Both the position numbers and the translations under genes were made by a program. Below the pieces are notes generated by a model, which did not search any database, was not told where the DNA came from, and saw only the letters and a program-made list of their open reading frames with translations. This document shows, one piece after another, positions 21,196 to 34,432 of a stretch of DNA of 64,000 nucleotides; positions within the stretch are counted from its first letter, which is position 1; every line of letters starts with the position of its first letter. Source of the DNA: Emmonsiellopsis sp. PD_33 (taxonomy: Eukaryota; Ascomycota; Eurotiomycetes; Onygenales; Ajellomycetaceae); the NCBI GenBank assembly GCA_032988165.1, contig JANTQF010000002.1, positions 124,001 to 188,000 of the forward strand. The letters run 5' to 3'.

Positions 21196-23351
21196 ATGAT
21201 TGAGGGAGTCCTGGGCTTGGGCGGGGGGTCGGACTGGAGAATCACCCTTCTATGGCTTATCACAACACCATTGTTTGTTACATACCTCATTACGACATTG
21301 AACTCTACACCGTTGCCGAACAAATTTCGATCCTCTAAGCGCCCTCGAACGTTGCCATATGTGGTGCCGTTCCTGGGACATTTGGTCTCCTTTGGGCTAA
21401 GGGGGAGGGCTATGATGTTGGAAGCCGCGTGAGTTGATTGATATAAATGTTTGACCCGGCAGTGTTGACCCTCTTTAAAGTAAACGGTTTGGCCCATCCA
21501 CGCCATTTTACGTTTACATCCCATCGATACCTCAATATGCCACGTCTGGGCCACAGCATATTAGCGCATTGTTCAAAAGCAAAGGCGTGTCCCACCACGA
21601 AGCCACACTCGTGGCTATGGAAAAGTGCTTCGGCCTGCCCAAAGCAGCATACGATATTGTATGTTATGCTTTCTAGCAATCACTCTCTCCTGCAACGCAA
21701 GCGAAGCATTTGCCACCCTCCCCAATAACCTTGTTAGCTGTTTTCTTTCCCTTTATATCAGACAGCTACGGAACATGGTGTTTGCACTCATATAGACTAT
21801 TCTATCTGGGTTGGAATGCACTAACTCGAACAATCTTTGTCAGTACGCCGCAGATGACGGTGGTTATCTCCCGATGCCGGCACCCGGTAGCAAGGTAGAC
21901 CCGGATAAGCGCGTCTTCTACGATATTCATACGCTCGTGAACACGAATCTATCCGGAGAATCTCTTGTTGGCATCACATCTCGATATCAAACGTTTTTGG
22001 CCCAACAGCTGTCAGACATTGAGGAAATTGGAGATGACTGGGTCGAGCTCCCAGACTTGTACGCTTTCATGCAACACCATGTCATGAAAGCAGCCATGGT
22101 CTCCATGTTTGGGCCTTATATCTTGTCTTTAAACCCAACGTTCATGGAGGATTTCTGGCCCTGGACTCAAGACATAGGCCCTTTGTTCATGGACCTGCCA
22201 AGGTGGCTCATTCCGGCTTCGTTTCGGAGACGAACGAGAATGCTCGAGAATATTAAACGTTGGCAGAAGCACGCCCATGAGAATTTCGACTGTAATAAAA
22301 TAGCACCGGAGGATATTGATTGGGAGCCGTATTGGGGAAGCAAGTATAGCAGGAAGAGACAAAGTTTGTTTGGACGGTATGGCAAACTCCACCCTAGTGG
22401 ATTCTCCCTTTCCCGTATATGCTCTCACTTCTACATATAGCTGGGCCGATAATTCCATAAACACAACGACCACTAACTGGGAGACTGTGTAGATGGGAGG
22501 AAATGGACGCAACTGCCAAGGCAGCAGATGACCTGGGATTCATATGGGCGTAAGTCTAACTTTAACCATTTCAAAAAGCCATTTCTGCATCATGTTATTA
22601 AAAATTTTCAAGCGCCAATGCGAACGCAATTCCTGCAGCGACATGGTTTCTCCTAGAAATCCTCAGTGACCAATCTCTTCACACACGGGTCCAGAGCGAG
22701 TTCTCTTCCGCCGTTGCTCTTCTCAGCCCACCCTGCAAGATACCTACATATGAAATCGACAAGCTCTGCTCTGGGCCCCTCTGTCAGTCAATTTTCGCCG
22801 AGACGCTCCGCCTGCGAGTGGCCGTTGCAATGAGTCGGCAAGCAGCTACGGATATGGACTTCTGTGGCTGGGACATTAAGAAGGGCGAGAGACTCTACAT
22901 TGGAAGCTATATCGAAGCAATGGACGAAACCATCTGGAACACGGGCTCCGAGTCTGATCCGCATCCCTTGGATACATTCTGGGCTGATCGCTTTCTGGTC
23001 TATCCAAACGACCCAACCAGCGGCCCACTAAAACCCGCTCAGCCTTCAAAGCCTACCAAAGCCAATACGAACGGCCAGAAGGCCGAAGACAGAGGAGAGC
23101 CTCGGTTTACTCTTCAAGGGTTGACAAACTCATGGATTCCCTTTGGCGGTGGGGCGCGGCTCTGTCCTGGGCGCCACTTTGCTAAGCAGGAGATAATCTC
23201 GACCGCTGCTATAATGACGGCTGCATTTGACATTGAGCTCAAGAGGAAGGGTTGGAAACCGCACAGCGACGAGAATTACTTTGGCTTCGGTACTTTGCCG
23301 CCAAAGGAGAAAATCCCCGTTAGGATTAGGAGACGTCAGGCGAAAGCTTGA
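21196..23351 (+). CDS. Cytochrome P450, membrane-anchored, with an atypical I-helix
   Basis: Haem-thiolate monooxygenase-family protein of 579 aa. Exons: 21196-21428, 21481-21658, 21844-22376, 22493-22549 and 22613-23351, all junctions in frame. An N-terminal hydrophobic span (WRITLLWLITTPLFVTYLI) would anchor it in the ER. A proline-containing hinge-like segment follows (RPRTLPYVVPFLGHL). The K-helix ExxR is in FAETLRLR (near 397-400) and the haem-binding loop is FGGGARLCPGRHFAK (Cys near 518), so haem binding is expected. The I-helix reads ANANAIPAATWFLL near 335-348. It lacks the usual acid-Thr pair of oxygen-activating P450s and resembles the pattern in the CYP7/CYP8 clan (sterol hydroxylases, prostacyclin synthase). 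Substrate is unknown. The second intron is long (185 nt), and its removal joins YDI to YAADDGG. No biosynthetic cluster partners are visible nearby. Confidence 0.88.
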
Positions 23352-23872
23352 GGGTTTCCTTGTTTTGGACAAGCATTTAAAAAGCATCTAGTTAAGTGGG
23401 CAGAAGTTTATATTTTAACTATAAAGGATAAAGGTTCCTCTTATATAGATAGAAGCATTATATGAAAGGCTACATCATTATACCCCTATTCCTTCATACC
23501 TCAGCCAGCCTCACAGCTCTGATTATATGATTAGCTTGATTACTACCTAACTACACCTTCAGATGATTTCTACTCGGCTAGTAGGCCGCACGGCCAATGG
23601 AGAATTCCCAGAAGGCCAACAACTTTCTGGTAACTGGTTGGTTTTATATACACAGCGGCTCCTCGCTTTATTTTGCAAATCTGCTGATAATAGTATACTG
23701 TCGAGACCAGAGTCTTGCTTCAACATGGGCCAGCTGGTTTAGAGAACATCTTAAAATGTAAACTCCAGCACGCCGATTGCACTAGCAGTTCAAGTCTTGC
23801 CACCATTGTTGGTCAGTAAATCGCCAGTCACGCCCTCCCCTTTAAATAAAGTGTCAATACATAGTTGCCTTT
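23352..23872. other. P450 3' flank grading into the transposon block
   Basis: Non-coding. It starts with the 3' UTR of the P450 gene and becomes AT-rich towards the right but still has some CG sites. It ends with CCTTT at 23868-23872, the target duplication of the large nested retrotransposon. Confidence 0.55.
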
Positions 23873-24188
23873 TGTAATATCCGGCATCGAATATAAGGCT
23901 TTTAATTCAAAAGGCAGACTATGAGTCATTGAACAGTGTGACAGGAATAGACAGGTAAAAATGTATGTATATTTCAAATATAGGGGTCATATAGTAATAG
24001 GACTGTTTGCTGGTTCTTTTCATAAGAAACCTACATAGTATATATATTAATAGCTAGCTACTAAGTGTGCACCACATGTGCATTGCCAGGCACATTACTA
24101 GGCACACTACTAAGCCTAAGGTCTAAAATCTGAGATCTAAGAGTACAGTTAATCTACATGTGACATACAGTCTTCTTTGCACATTATA
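23873..24188 (-). repeat. LTR A (3' LTR of outer copy 1)
   Basis: 316-bp LTR running TGTAATATC...ATTATA. The purine tract of the minus strand (AAAGGGGGAGGTAGT) lies immediately to its right at 24189-24203. Its outermost 20 nt keep two CG sites, unlike every other copy. Confidence 0.85.
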
Positions 24189-24430
24189 ACTACCTCCCCC
24201 TTTAGAAGCTAGCCTTCAGTGGATTCATGGATTTTCCATGTCCTAGCTGAAGAATCAGGCTAATATATAATATATATTATAAAAAATTTAGATTATAATA
24301 CTTTATAGAAGATTCAGACTGTTACAATTAATAAAAGATTTAAATTATTATAGTCAGATAATTCTATATTTTGCAGGCTAATTATGTTATAGAAATTAGT
24401 AATTTTATTACTAGATAATTTAGTATGTAA

Positions 24431-24749
24431 TGTAATATCTGATGTTGAATATAAAAGGTTTTTTAATTTGAAAAATAGATTATAAGTTATTAAACAGTGT
24501 GATAGGAATAAACAGATAAAAATGTATGTATATTTTAAATATAGGAGTTATATAGTAATAAAACTGTTTGCTGATTCTTTTCATAAGAAACCTATACAGT
24601 ATATATATTAATAGCTAGCTACTAGATGTACATTATGTGTGTATTACCAGATACACTACTAGATATACTACTAGGCCTGAGATCTAAGATCTGAGGTCTA
24701 AAAGTATAGTTAATCTATATGTAATATGTAGTCTTCTTTATATATTATA
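24431..24749 (-). repeat. LTR B (3' LTR of nested copy 2)
   Basis: 319-bp LTR homologous to LTR C at 31631-31949. A degraded polypurine tract lies to its right. Confidence 0.85.
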
Positions 24750-25470
24750 ATTATTCTTTTCTTTAGAAGTTGACCTTCAGTAGATTCATGGATTTTCTAT
24801 ATCTTAGCTGATGAATTGAGCTGATGTGCAGTGTATATTATAGAAAGTTTAGACTATTATACTTATAAAAGATTTAGACTGTTACACTTTATAGAAGGTT
24901 TAAGCTATTATACTTAATAGAAGGTTTAGATTATTATAGTCAGATAGTTTTATATTCTGTAGGTTAATCATATTGTAGGAATTAGTGATTTTATTACTAG
25001 GTAATTTAATATGTAATGCAGTTAATGTTTGTTTTTCATAATTGAGTGCCTAGGTAATAGTAGGTAGGTAATTTAGCACACAATAATTTAATGCACTTAT
25101 AAATATATATACTCTTTATTTTACTATATTCTTTTATTTCCTCTATTAAATATTAGTATTATAATTTAATTTATCATTCTACTTATTATTTATTTTAATA
25201 TAATATTTTTCTATCTGAGTATTTATAATATCTTCTACTAGTTTATAAATACTTTATATACTAGATATACTTCATTTTAAATTACCCAGTCTGAATGTAT
25301 ATCTACATAGTTAGATAATTATTTTGCTTTTTACATATTATAACTATATGATATTATCTGAGTATAATATACTGCTTTTCTTTACTTCTTCCATGTTGTT
25401 GAGATACTATGTTATAGAAATTACTAATAAATATACTTTGATAATTTGAAATAAAAAATATCAATTCAAA

Positions 25471-26558
25471 ATGACCTCCCAAACTCCCACATCATCTTAT
25501 ATGTGTGGAGGATATATGTTATTAGACTCTCTCTCCTCTTCTAACTTTCTTATGAAGCTAGCTATCTTCTTGTATGATACTTCTCTACCTTAGAATCCTC
25601 AGACTCTATTATATCTCTTTCTGGCCACACTTTCCTACTACAAAGATTTTTTTTATCTTCTCTTATAACTTTTCTTCTATATATATCTCTATACTATCTT
25701 CTACTATTATTATTCCTCCCTACATGCTCAGCTATCTATCTGTCTTTATATTCTTTAGTATTCTAATCTATTTTACTTCCATTCCTACTGTCCTAATACC
25801 TATTATCTGGTTGGCTGGAGATTTTATGCAGCTTGCCATGCAGGCCCTAAAGAATAATAGTGATAATAAGAATGAGGATGAAAATAAGAAGAATGAGAAT
25901 AAAGATAATAATAATAATAATAATAATAATGAGAAGAAGATTAAGAAAAAGGAAAATAAGTACTAAAAAAGATTCATTGAGGGCCTGCACTTACTGAAAT
26001 GATGTGAAGAGTATATTTACTATCTAATTATTAAAACTAGTATGAAGATGTTCTATTATCCTTCTAAGAATCTATATGTAACTTACTGTTTTTAATATGT
26101 ATAGTATTATTATTACTGTGAGATGATGAGTTTTTCCTGCAGTTGATTTAGAATAGAAAATTAATTACTAACTGTGCTGTAAGTTCTTATTAATGTGTAT
26201 GTAAATGCTATGAAGTTGATTAATATAACTAAGTAATTAAATTACTTTGAGAATCTATTAGATAAGTCTGAGTATACTAATGTAATATAGTTACTCCCCA
26301 GGATTCAATAGTGATAGAGTCAAGTAGCTATTTAATATAAGAAAGTATTAGTAAAGATAGAGAGGTTATTTAATGTTATCCTAATTCTTTATGTAAGTAA
26401 TGTAATTATTCTGTTTTTAATGTGCTTGATTGATTCTAACTTTAATGGAAATAGCCTGCCTTTCTGAGTTAAATGTGTTATATACTCCAGATTTTCTCTA
26501 GTATTTTTTGATTTATTTTTTATCTGCTATGCTCCTCAGGGCTTTTAATATTAGTATA
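25471..26558 (+). pseudogene. Antisense accessory frame, copy 2
   Basis: Plus-strand frame opposite to gag-pol, starting MTSQTPTSSYMCGGYM at 25471. A 2-nt loss near 25655, relative to the copy at 35117, shifts the frame. It then reads IIWLAGDFMQLAMQALK, an acidic/Asn-rich repeat and a Lys-rich tail. The TGG (25807-25815 region) and the CAG in MQALK are stop codons in sister copies, which shows that these stops arose by mutation. Function unknown. Confidence 0.45.
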
Positions 26559-26559
26559 A

Positions 26560-29500
26560 AATAATAAGATTTAATTTTTAGAAACTTATCCTTCCTCTTC
26601 TCCCCTTTCTATATACAGGCTAGTTATTACTTGAGTTGATAGCACTTCAGCTTTATTACTTTATAATTAAACTATACATTGAATTTATTGACTAGATTCT
26701 GCACATTTTTGAGGTTTTTCATGTTCTCCCAGAAATTCTCTGTCTCTATTATATTTTTCCAGCACACAAGGTACTACTTGCTGTTAAAATAGTTGTACTT
26801 TTCTAGAATTTCTTCAATTTTGAACTCCTTAACTCCATCTATTATTATTGATTTGGCCTCTAAGATTTTACTGTGCTGTGTGTGGTATGGTTCAAGCAAT
26901 GAGATATGAAAAATAGGGTATATATCTTTATATTATAATATAAGTTTTAGTTTGTATGCTTGTTTTCCCCACTTGTTAATAATTTTAAAAGAGCTGAGTT
27001 GATGATAGTTGAGCTTCAGACTTGAGTATAATATACTAATATTTTTTAAGTGTAATATGATCTAATTTCTAACTGTGAAATACTTCTTCTTATGATGCTG
27101 ATTATAGTATTTCTTCTGTATTTTCTAAATCTTCAAAAGAAATTTTTATAAATTATTCTATATTTCTCTTATATAGTGCATGTGTTTTATTGCTTTCTGT
27201 GCTTCTCTCCCCCCTATATTAATGTCTAATTTGATGTTAAGATGTAGTTTGGGTTGAAAGCCTATTAGTACTTCTATAAGAAATATCTTGAGAATACTAT
27301 GTGTAGAGATGTTATAAGAAAATTATACTAGTAGTAACTATCTAGCTCAGTCATTCTAGTAGAAGTTACAGTAGATATATAGGTAGTACTTGAACATCTA
27401 ATTCTACCTCTCAGTTTGACTGTTCATTTGAGGGTGAAATGTAGTCATTAATTGTTAATGTGCTTTCAGGAGGTAGTAGAGTATTAACTAGTATTTACTG
27501 GAACTAAATATTTTAGTGTAGTTTATTACCTAATGGTGTGGGTAACTGAAAAATTTAGTGAAAGTGTTAAATATCAGGTTTACAAGCTCTAATATACTTA
27601 TACCTTTATTAACTGGTTTGTAAACTGTGTACTTGATTAACTTATCTACAAATACTATGATTGAATTATAGACCTTGCTATTCCACTTGAATGATAGGAG
27701 TTTAACAATGAAATTTATTATTATTATTTCAAAAGAAGAGATAGGAATGAGAAGTAATTCTAATTAACTATATTTCTTATAATGATGCATTTTAACCTAT
27801 TAATAGATATTATAAATATATATATATTTCTAAATATCTATTATTATATCATGCTAAAAATATTTCCTTCAGACACACTCAAGAGTACACTTAACATCAA
27901 AATGTCCCCCTTAAGGATCATTATGATTTAATTTTATGATCTCATCTCTTATTACTTGATCTATAGGGATGAACATACAATCCTTATAATGAAATAAACT
28001 ATTTTAATTAGTTATTCAGCTTGAATGCTTAGTTTTATTCATCTTGCCTACTTTCATTTTTTTATGCATCTTAGTATACTTAGCATTCTGAGCTTGCATG
28101 CAGTATGAGGATTCATAAGCTATATTAGATTTCATAATTATATTTACTAATATCTATAGCACTAGGTGAGCTAGCTTTTTTATATTACTAACAATATGTC
28201 TCTCATCTATGCATATATTTTAATATGTGTAGGAAGTAAGTGCACTAATATAAATTACATTTTTCTTATTATTTGATAGTTTTAAATATATCATTATATT
28301 AGTTATTTACTGACTAAGGTCTTTCAGCTGTGTCTGTACATCTATATCTAATATTCAAAACATTCCTTGAAGAAGCTTTTCTTGAATTATTAATAATAAT
28401 ATTTACCTTAAAGTATTTTCTTTATAATTAGAGTAATGACTAGGTGCATCTACAGGATTCTTCATCTCTAAATAGTATTTAATAATAAAGTTAAATGTAG
28501 AGAGTATTTTCATTCATCATATCTAACATCCTACTAACTCTATTATTATTATGAATTGCTGTAGGTTAATATAGTTAGATAAAACTATCATAGGGAAATA
28601 TACATCATGCAGATAGTAGCATCATTACTTGAATATTATAAGAATAGTAAGGAGTTTCTAATTATACATACTATAATTATACTTTATTAGTAATAAGCCT
28701 TATAAGTAATATATAACTAGGTACTATTATTCATCATTTAAATCTAACTGTAAGAAAATTACACTTAGTATGAAATCTGATGCATTTAACTCTACTTAGA
28801 GTTTCTAATCTGGGTTAAAGTGCACAAGAATTAGGGCCTTTATGAATGTACTTTTCAGCTCTTAAAAAGCTTACTATATATTAGTATTAAGAAGGATTGT
28901 CTTTTGATTCTAGCCTTTCTATATTATACTCTTTATGAGTGTAGATAAGGGCTGTGCTTTTGCTGTGAATCTATCTATAAAATGGTAGTAAAAATTTACA
29001 AACTCTAGAAATATTTAGATGTTATAAATGTATTTGAGTTCCAGCCAGAAGAGAATAGTATTGATCTGGCTTTATTTCATCTCAATGCTATTTATACTGA
29101 TTACAAAGCTGAGGAAATTAATGTAATTCATATGAAATGTATATTTACTAAGTTTCATATACAATTTATAGATGTATAGATGTTCTAGCACTATATATAT
29201 ATACTTACAGTGCTCTTCCTCTGAGTTTGAGTAGATAATAATATCATTCAGATAGACAATACAGTAGATATCTAGGAGATTACTCAGAGCCTTATTAATA
29301 TAGAATTAAAATGTTACTGATGTGTTTATTAGTTCAAAAGAAACTACTTAGTATTCAAAATAGTTATAGTGTGTTTAGAAAGCTATTTTCTACTTGTCAT
29401 TTTTATATATGTATAGTTGGTAATATACATTATGAAGATTTAACTGTAAGTAGACCTTTACACTGACTAGCCTGTTAATTATTTTACTAATTAAGAGAAG

Positions 29501-31572
29501 AGGATATCAATTCTTTATGCTAATAGTATTAAGCTCATAATAGTCTATATAAAGATGTATAGTTTCATCTTTTTTCAGAATGAAAAATATTAATATACTT
29601 ATAGAACTTTTCAATGAATATATCCATTCTTTTTTCAGACTAGATTCTAGATATTTGTGTAGTATCTTTAGTTCTTTAATGGAGAGATTATAGATAAATT
29701 AGTAAAAAGGTTTTTTTTTAGATATTAAATTAATTAGATGATTATGTTACACATATTTTAGAAGTAATTCTACTATAACTTCTGAGAAAACATCTTTATA
29801 TTTATAGTAGGCTTCTGATATTACTAGCTCTCTATTTAGAATTATACTAAATAGAGCAATTAATTTGTCCTCCTCTAGTTGATATAAGTAGATAATATAA
29901 GCTATACATCTAATTCTAACTATTATATCTACCTATTTCATGATGATAATCTTAATGTTATTAACATATAATATATGATATATTTAGTGTGATTTCAATC
30001 ATTAGATGTTAGGATCCACAGCCTTGAGCTAGGAAAATCTTAGAATGACATTGTAGTCTTTTATATTCACTACTTCAAAATGAAAGCTCTGATTATGAGA
30101 GAGTCTCTTATTATTAATTATATGTATATATACCTCATGTTAATTATAAGCTATGACTTAGTGTTTGTTAATTGTGCTGATCCAGTGTGGATCTTCACTA
30201 TCTTTTTTAAGATGTATTTTTATCTATTTTTAGCTGATAAAATTTACTTCTATATTTAAGTTAATAAGTGCCCAGGCAATAACTAACCTTTGAGAGGTCT
30301 CTAATCATATCTCAATCATTATTGCTTCTTTGCTGTGCCTCTATCTCATCTTATTTACTTCTAGTACTATAGTAGTACTTAGTACTAGAAGATCTAGTTT
30401 TTTGACTCACATTTCTTCATGTGCTTTTCAGGATGGAGCTCTCAGTAGTCATCAGAAATATAGCCTGGTTTATTATAATGAGAGCACTTAAGGTGAAGAG
30501 TGAATTTAAGTTGCAAGAATCAGCCTTTAAGTGTATAGTTTGAGGATTTTTTCCTTTTAGACTCTATTTTCATTCAGAAATTAAAAGACTTCTTTTTGTG
30601 CAGTGGATTTACAGTAATTTCTAGCTTGAATGAGAATAGTTTTTAGTTCTTACAATACTACTCTATCTTGTATAGAAATGTCAGTATCTTTTTATAATTT
30701 TTAAGGTCTCTCTTCATCAGATATATATGAATTTAAATCTCCTCTTAGTAGTAATTTATTAGGTTGGAACTGCACTGTTCCTCCTGGATCTTATAGAGTA
30801 AATATTTCTTCAGGTTGAGGAGATACTTAATGAAATTTTAAATAGATTAATTATTCTATTATTATATGTCTATGTATTTCTTAATTGATTGCTATTAAAG
30901 CACATCTAAATTCATGAGATGTAGTTATAACTGTATATAGAGGTCTTCTCAGGTGAATAATAAATTCTTGTGAAAAGTATTCTATTAGTAGAGAGGTTTC
31001 ATGGTGAGCTTCTGTGTAGCATTCTGAATGCAGTGTTTTTTGATGGTGTAGTAGTTTTTATTGTATTTAAATTTCATTTTAGTTTGAATGATGAAATCTT
31101 CAAGCTCTAACATACTTTTTTCTTGATATTTAAAGGATGTATCAACCTTTAGATAGATGATTTGATAGGGTAGCTGAGTCATTTCTGTGTGAGGCCTTTT
31201 CAAGATTTAAGCCATGATTTTCTCCTGTATAATCAGTGCAGCTACCTCTTAATTTATTAATTCATCTTGTATTAGCTAGTCCTCCAGTGCCTTCATCATG
31301 TGCTCTGCCTTTTGGATTTTCTATTACATCTATAGCTCTTTAATACATTCTTTAATTACATGTAGCTATATAGTAGGTAGGTACAGATCTTTATCATCTG
31401 ACCCTTCATTACCTGTAGTTGATTCATGGTTGGATTCCTGCAGAGGATCCTGCAGAGGATCCTATAAAGGTTTAAGTTGTAGTTTGTCATTACTAGTCTC
31501 TTATTATGCAGAGAAGTTAGTATGCACTTGAGGAGTTCTCCCATAGTTATTTACAGTCTTTTTATGAGTCAT
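26560..31572 (-). pseudogene. gag-pol of nested copy 2, RIP-broken
   Basis: Minus-strand gag begins at the ATG at 31572. The pol domains (protease, RT, RNase H, integrase, chromodomain) occupy the same order and spacing as in the better-preserved copy at 34114-41625. The RT box reads YCIVYLND near 29240-29270. Stops are too frequent for function. The left limit is approximate. Confidence 0.7.
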
Positions 31573-31630
31573 CTTGTTGTTGTTTGTCTATTTCCAATGG
31601 ACTATTTACTCAGGAATGAGCAAATAGAAC

Positions 31631-31949
31631 TATAATATTCAGTATTAAATATAAAAGGTTTTTTAATTTGAAAGGTAGATTATGAGTTGTTGAATAGTGT
31701 GATAAGAATAGACAGGTAAAAATGTATGTATATTTTAAATGTAGGAGTCATATAGTAATAGAATTATTTGCTGGTTCTTTTTATAAGAAACCTATACAGT
31801 ATATATATTAATAGCTAGTTATTAAATGCACACCATGTGTATATTATCAGGCACACTATCAGGTACACTACTAGGTCTGAGATCTAAGATCTGAGATCTG
31901 AGGGTGCAGTTGATTTACATGTGATGTGCAGTTTCCTTTATATGTTACA
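31631..31949 (-). repeat. LTR C (5' LTR of nested copy 2)
   Basis: 319-bp partner of LTR B. The sequence to its right resumes the outer element exactly where it was interrupted at 24430. Confidence 0.85.
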
Positions 31950-32837
31950 TGTAGTATAATTAATGTTTATTTTCCATAATTGAGCATCTAGATGATAATG
32001 AGTGGGTAATTTAGCACATAATAATCTAGTATATTTATAAATATATATATCCTCTATTTTACTATATTTTTTTGTTTCCTCTATTAAATGTTAGCATTGC
32101 AATTTAATTCATCATTCTACTTATTATTTACTTTAGTATAATATTCTTTTATTTAAATATCTATAATATCTTTTACTAGTTTATAAATGCTTTACACACT
32201 AGTTGCACTCCATTTTGAATTATCTAGCCTAAATGCATGTATGCATAGTTAGATGATTATTTTACTTTTCACATATTATAGTTATATAATATTATCTAAG
32301 TATAATACACTACTTTTCTTTGCTTCTTTCATGTTGTTAAGATACTATATCATAGAAATTACTAATAAATATACTTTAATAGTTCAAAATAAAAAATATT
32401 AATTTAAAATAGTCTCCTAGACTCCCACATTATTTTATATATATAGAGGGTATGTGCTGTCAGGCTCTCTCTTCTCTTCCAATCCTCTTATAGAGCTAGC
32501 TACCCCTCTATGCAGTACTTTCTCACCCTAGAGTCCTTAAACTTCATTATGCCTTCTCCTAGCTATACTCTCTTATTATGAAGATTCTTCTTTTATCTTC
32601 TTCTATAATCTCTCTTCTGTGTGTGCTTCTATGCTATTTTTTACTACTACTACCTCTCCTCATATATCTAGCTATTTATTTATCTTTACACTCTCTATCA
32701 TCCCAGTTCATCCTACTTCTACCCTCATTACTCTGATGCCTGCTATCTAGTTAGCTAGAAATTTTATGCAGCTTGCCATGTAGGCCCCAGAGGAAAATAA
32801 TAATGATGAGAATGAGAATAAGAAAAATGAAAATAAA

Positions 32838-32875
<38 letters not shown>

Positions 32876-34113
32876 GAAGACTAAGAAAGAGAAAGATAAG
32901 TACTGAAAGAGATCTACTAAGAGTCTATACTTACTAAAATAGTGTGGAAAGTGTGTCTACTACTTAATTATTAAAGCTAATATAGAGGTATTTTATTATT
33001 CTTTTAAGAGTTCACATATAATTTACTGTTTTTAATGTGCATAGTATCATTATCACTGCAAGATAATGAGTTTTCCCACAATTAATTTAGAATAGAAAAT
33101 TAATTACTAACTACACTGTAGGTTTTCATTAATGTATATGCAGACACTATGAAGTTGATTAATATGACTAAGTAATTAAATTACTTTGAGAATCTATTAG
33201 ATAAGCTTAAGTACACTAATACAATATAGTTACTCTTTAGGATTTAGTAGTAATAGAATCAAGTAGCTATTTGATATAAAAAAGTGTTGAAGGAGATAGA
33301 GAGATTATTTAATATTATCTTAGTTTTTTATATAAGTAATGTAATTATTCTATTTTGATGCATTTAATTAATTCTAACTTTAATGGAAATAGCCTGCTCT
33401 TCTAGACTAGATATAGTGTGCACTCTAAATTTTCTCTAGTATTTTTTGATTTGTTTTTTTTCTACTACACCTCTCAGGGCTTTTAATATTAATATAAAAT
33501 AATGAGATTTAATTTTTAGAAACTTATTCTTCCTCTTCTTTCCTTTCTATATATAGGCTAGTTATTATTTGAGTTGATGCTACAATGATGCTTCAGCTTC
33601 ATTATCTTATAATTAAACTGCATATTAAACTTATCAATTAGATTCTATGCATTTTCAAGGTTTTCTATGTTCTCCCAGAAATTCTCTACCTCTATTATAT
33701 TTTTTCAGCATACAAAATACTACTAGCTATTAAAATAATTATATTTCTCTAAGATCTCTTTGATTTTAAACTTCTCAACTTCATCTATCATTATTGATTT
33801 AGTCTTTAGGATTTTGCTGTGCTGCATGTGGTACAGTTCAAGTAATAAGATATGAAAAATAGGGTATATATCTTTATATTGTAGTGTAAGTTTCAGTTTG
33901 TATACTTGTTTTCCCCACTTATTAATAATTTTGAAAGAGCTGAGTTGATAATAGTTGAGCTTTAGACTTAAGTATAATATACTAATGTTTTTTGAGTGTA
34001 ATATGACTCAGTTCCTAACTATAAAATACTTCTTCTTATAATATTAATTATAATATTTCTTCTGTATTTTCTAAGTCTTCAGAAGAAATTCTTATAGATC
34101 ATTTTATACTTCT
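31950..34113 (-). pseudogene. Middle piece of outer copy 1 (3' end of pol and accessory frame)
   Basis: This segment continues the outer element between its two nested insertions. It contains the outer copy's version of the antisense frame (about 32409-33498, plus strand, start codon mutated to ATA). A long AAT repeat at about 32837-32875 would encode poly-Asn there. Minus-strand pol text (chromodomain region) resumes to the right, up to 34113. Confidence 0.65.
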
Positions 34114-34432
34114 TGTAATGTTCAGCATCAAATATAAAGGCTTTTTGATTTGAAAAGGTGGACTATGAGTCATTGAACAGTGTGATGGGAATAGACAGGT
34201 AAAAATGTATGTATATTTCAAATGTAGGGGTCATATAGTAATAAGACTGTTTGCTGGTTCTTTTCATAAGAAACCTGCACAGCATATATATCAATAGCTA
34301 GCTACTAAGTATGCATCACATTTATATTGCCAGGCACACTGTCAGGCACACTGCTGGGCCCAAGGTTCAAGATCTGAGATCTAAGGGTGCAGTTAATCTA
34401 TATGTGACATGTAATCTTCTTTGCATGTTACA
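34114..34432 (-). repeat. LTR D (3' LTR of nested copy 3)
   Basis: 319-bp LTR, TGTAATG...GTTACA, followed to the right by the intact purine tract of the minus strand. Confidence 0.88.

Larger units (their letters stand above)
24431..31949 (-). mobile_element. Nested chromovirus copy 2 (7519 bp)
   Basis: Full-length relative inserted in the outer copy about 240 bp inside its 3' LTR. LTRs at 24431-24749 and 31631-31949. Target duplication TGTAA (24426-24430) and TGTAG (31950-31954), one G/A difference. The gag start is at 31572 (minus), with a clean segment at 30985-31203 containing LKRPHTEMTQLPYQIIYLKV-like text. RT has YLND near 29240. The copy is strongly AT-biased. Confidence 0.88.

Noticed and set aside
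25574..25966. 130-codon frame that looks like a membrane protein followed by poly-Asn
   Set aside because: The hydrophobic first half is in a shifted frame of the accessory ORF (2-nt deletion) and arises from C-to-T conversion. Only the LAGDF-to-end part matches the sister copies.
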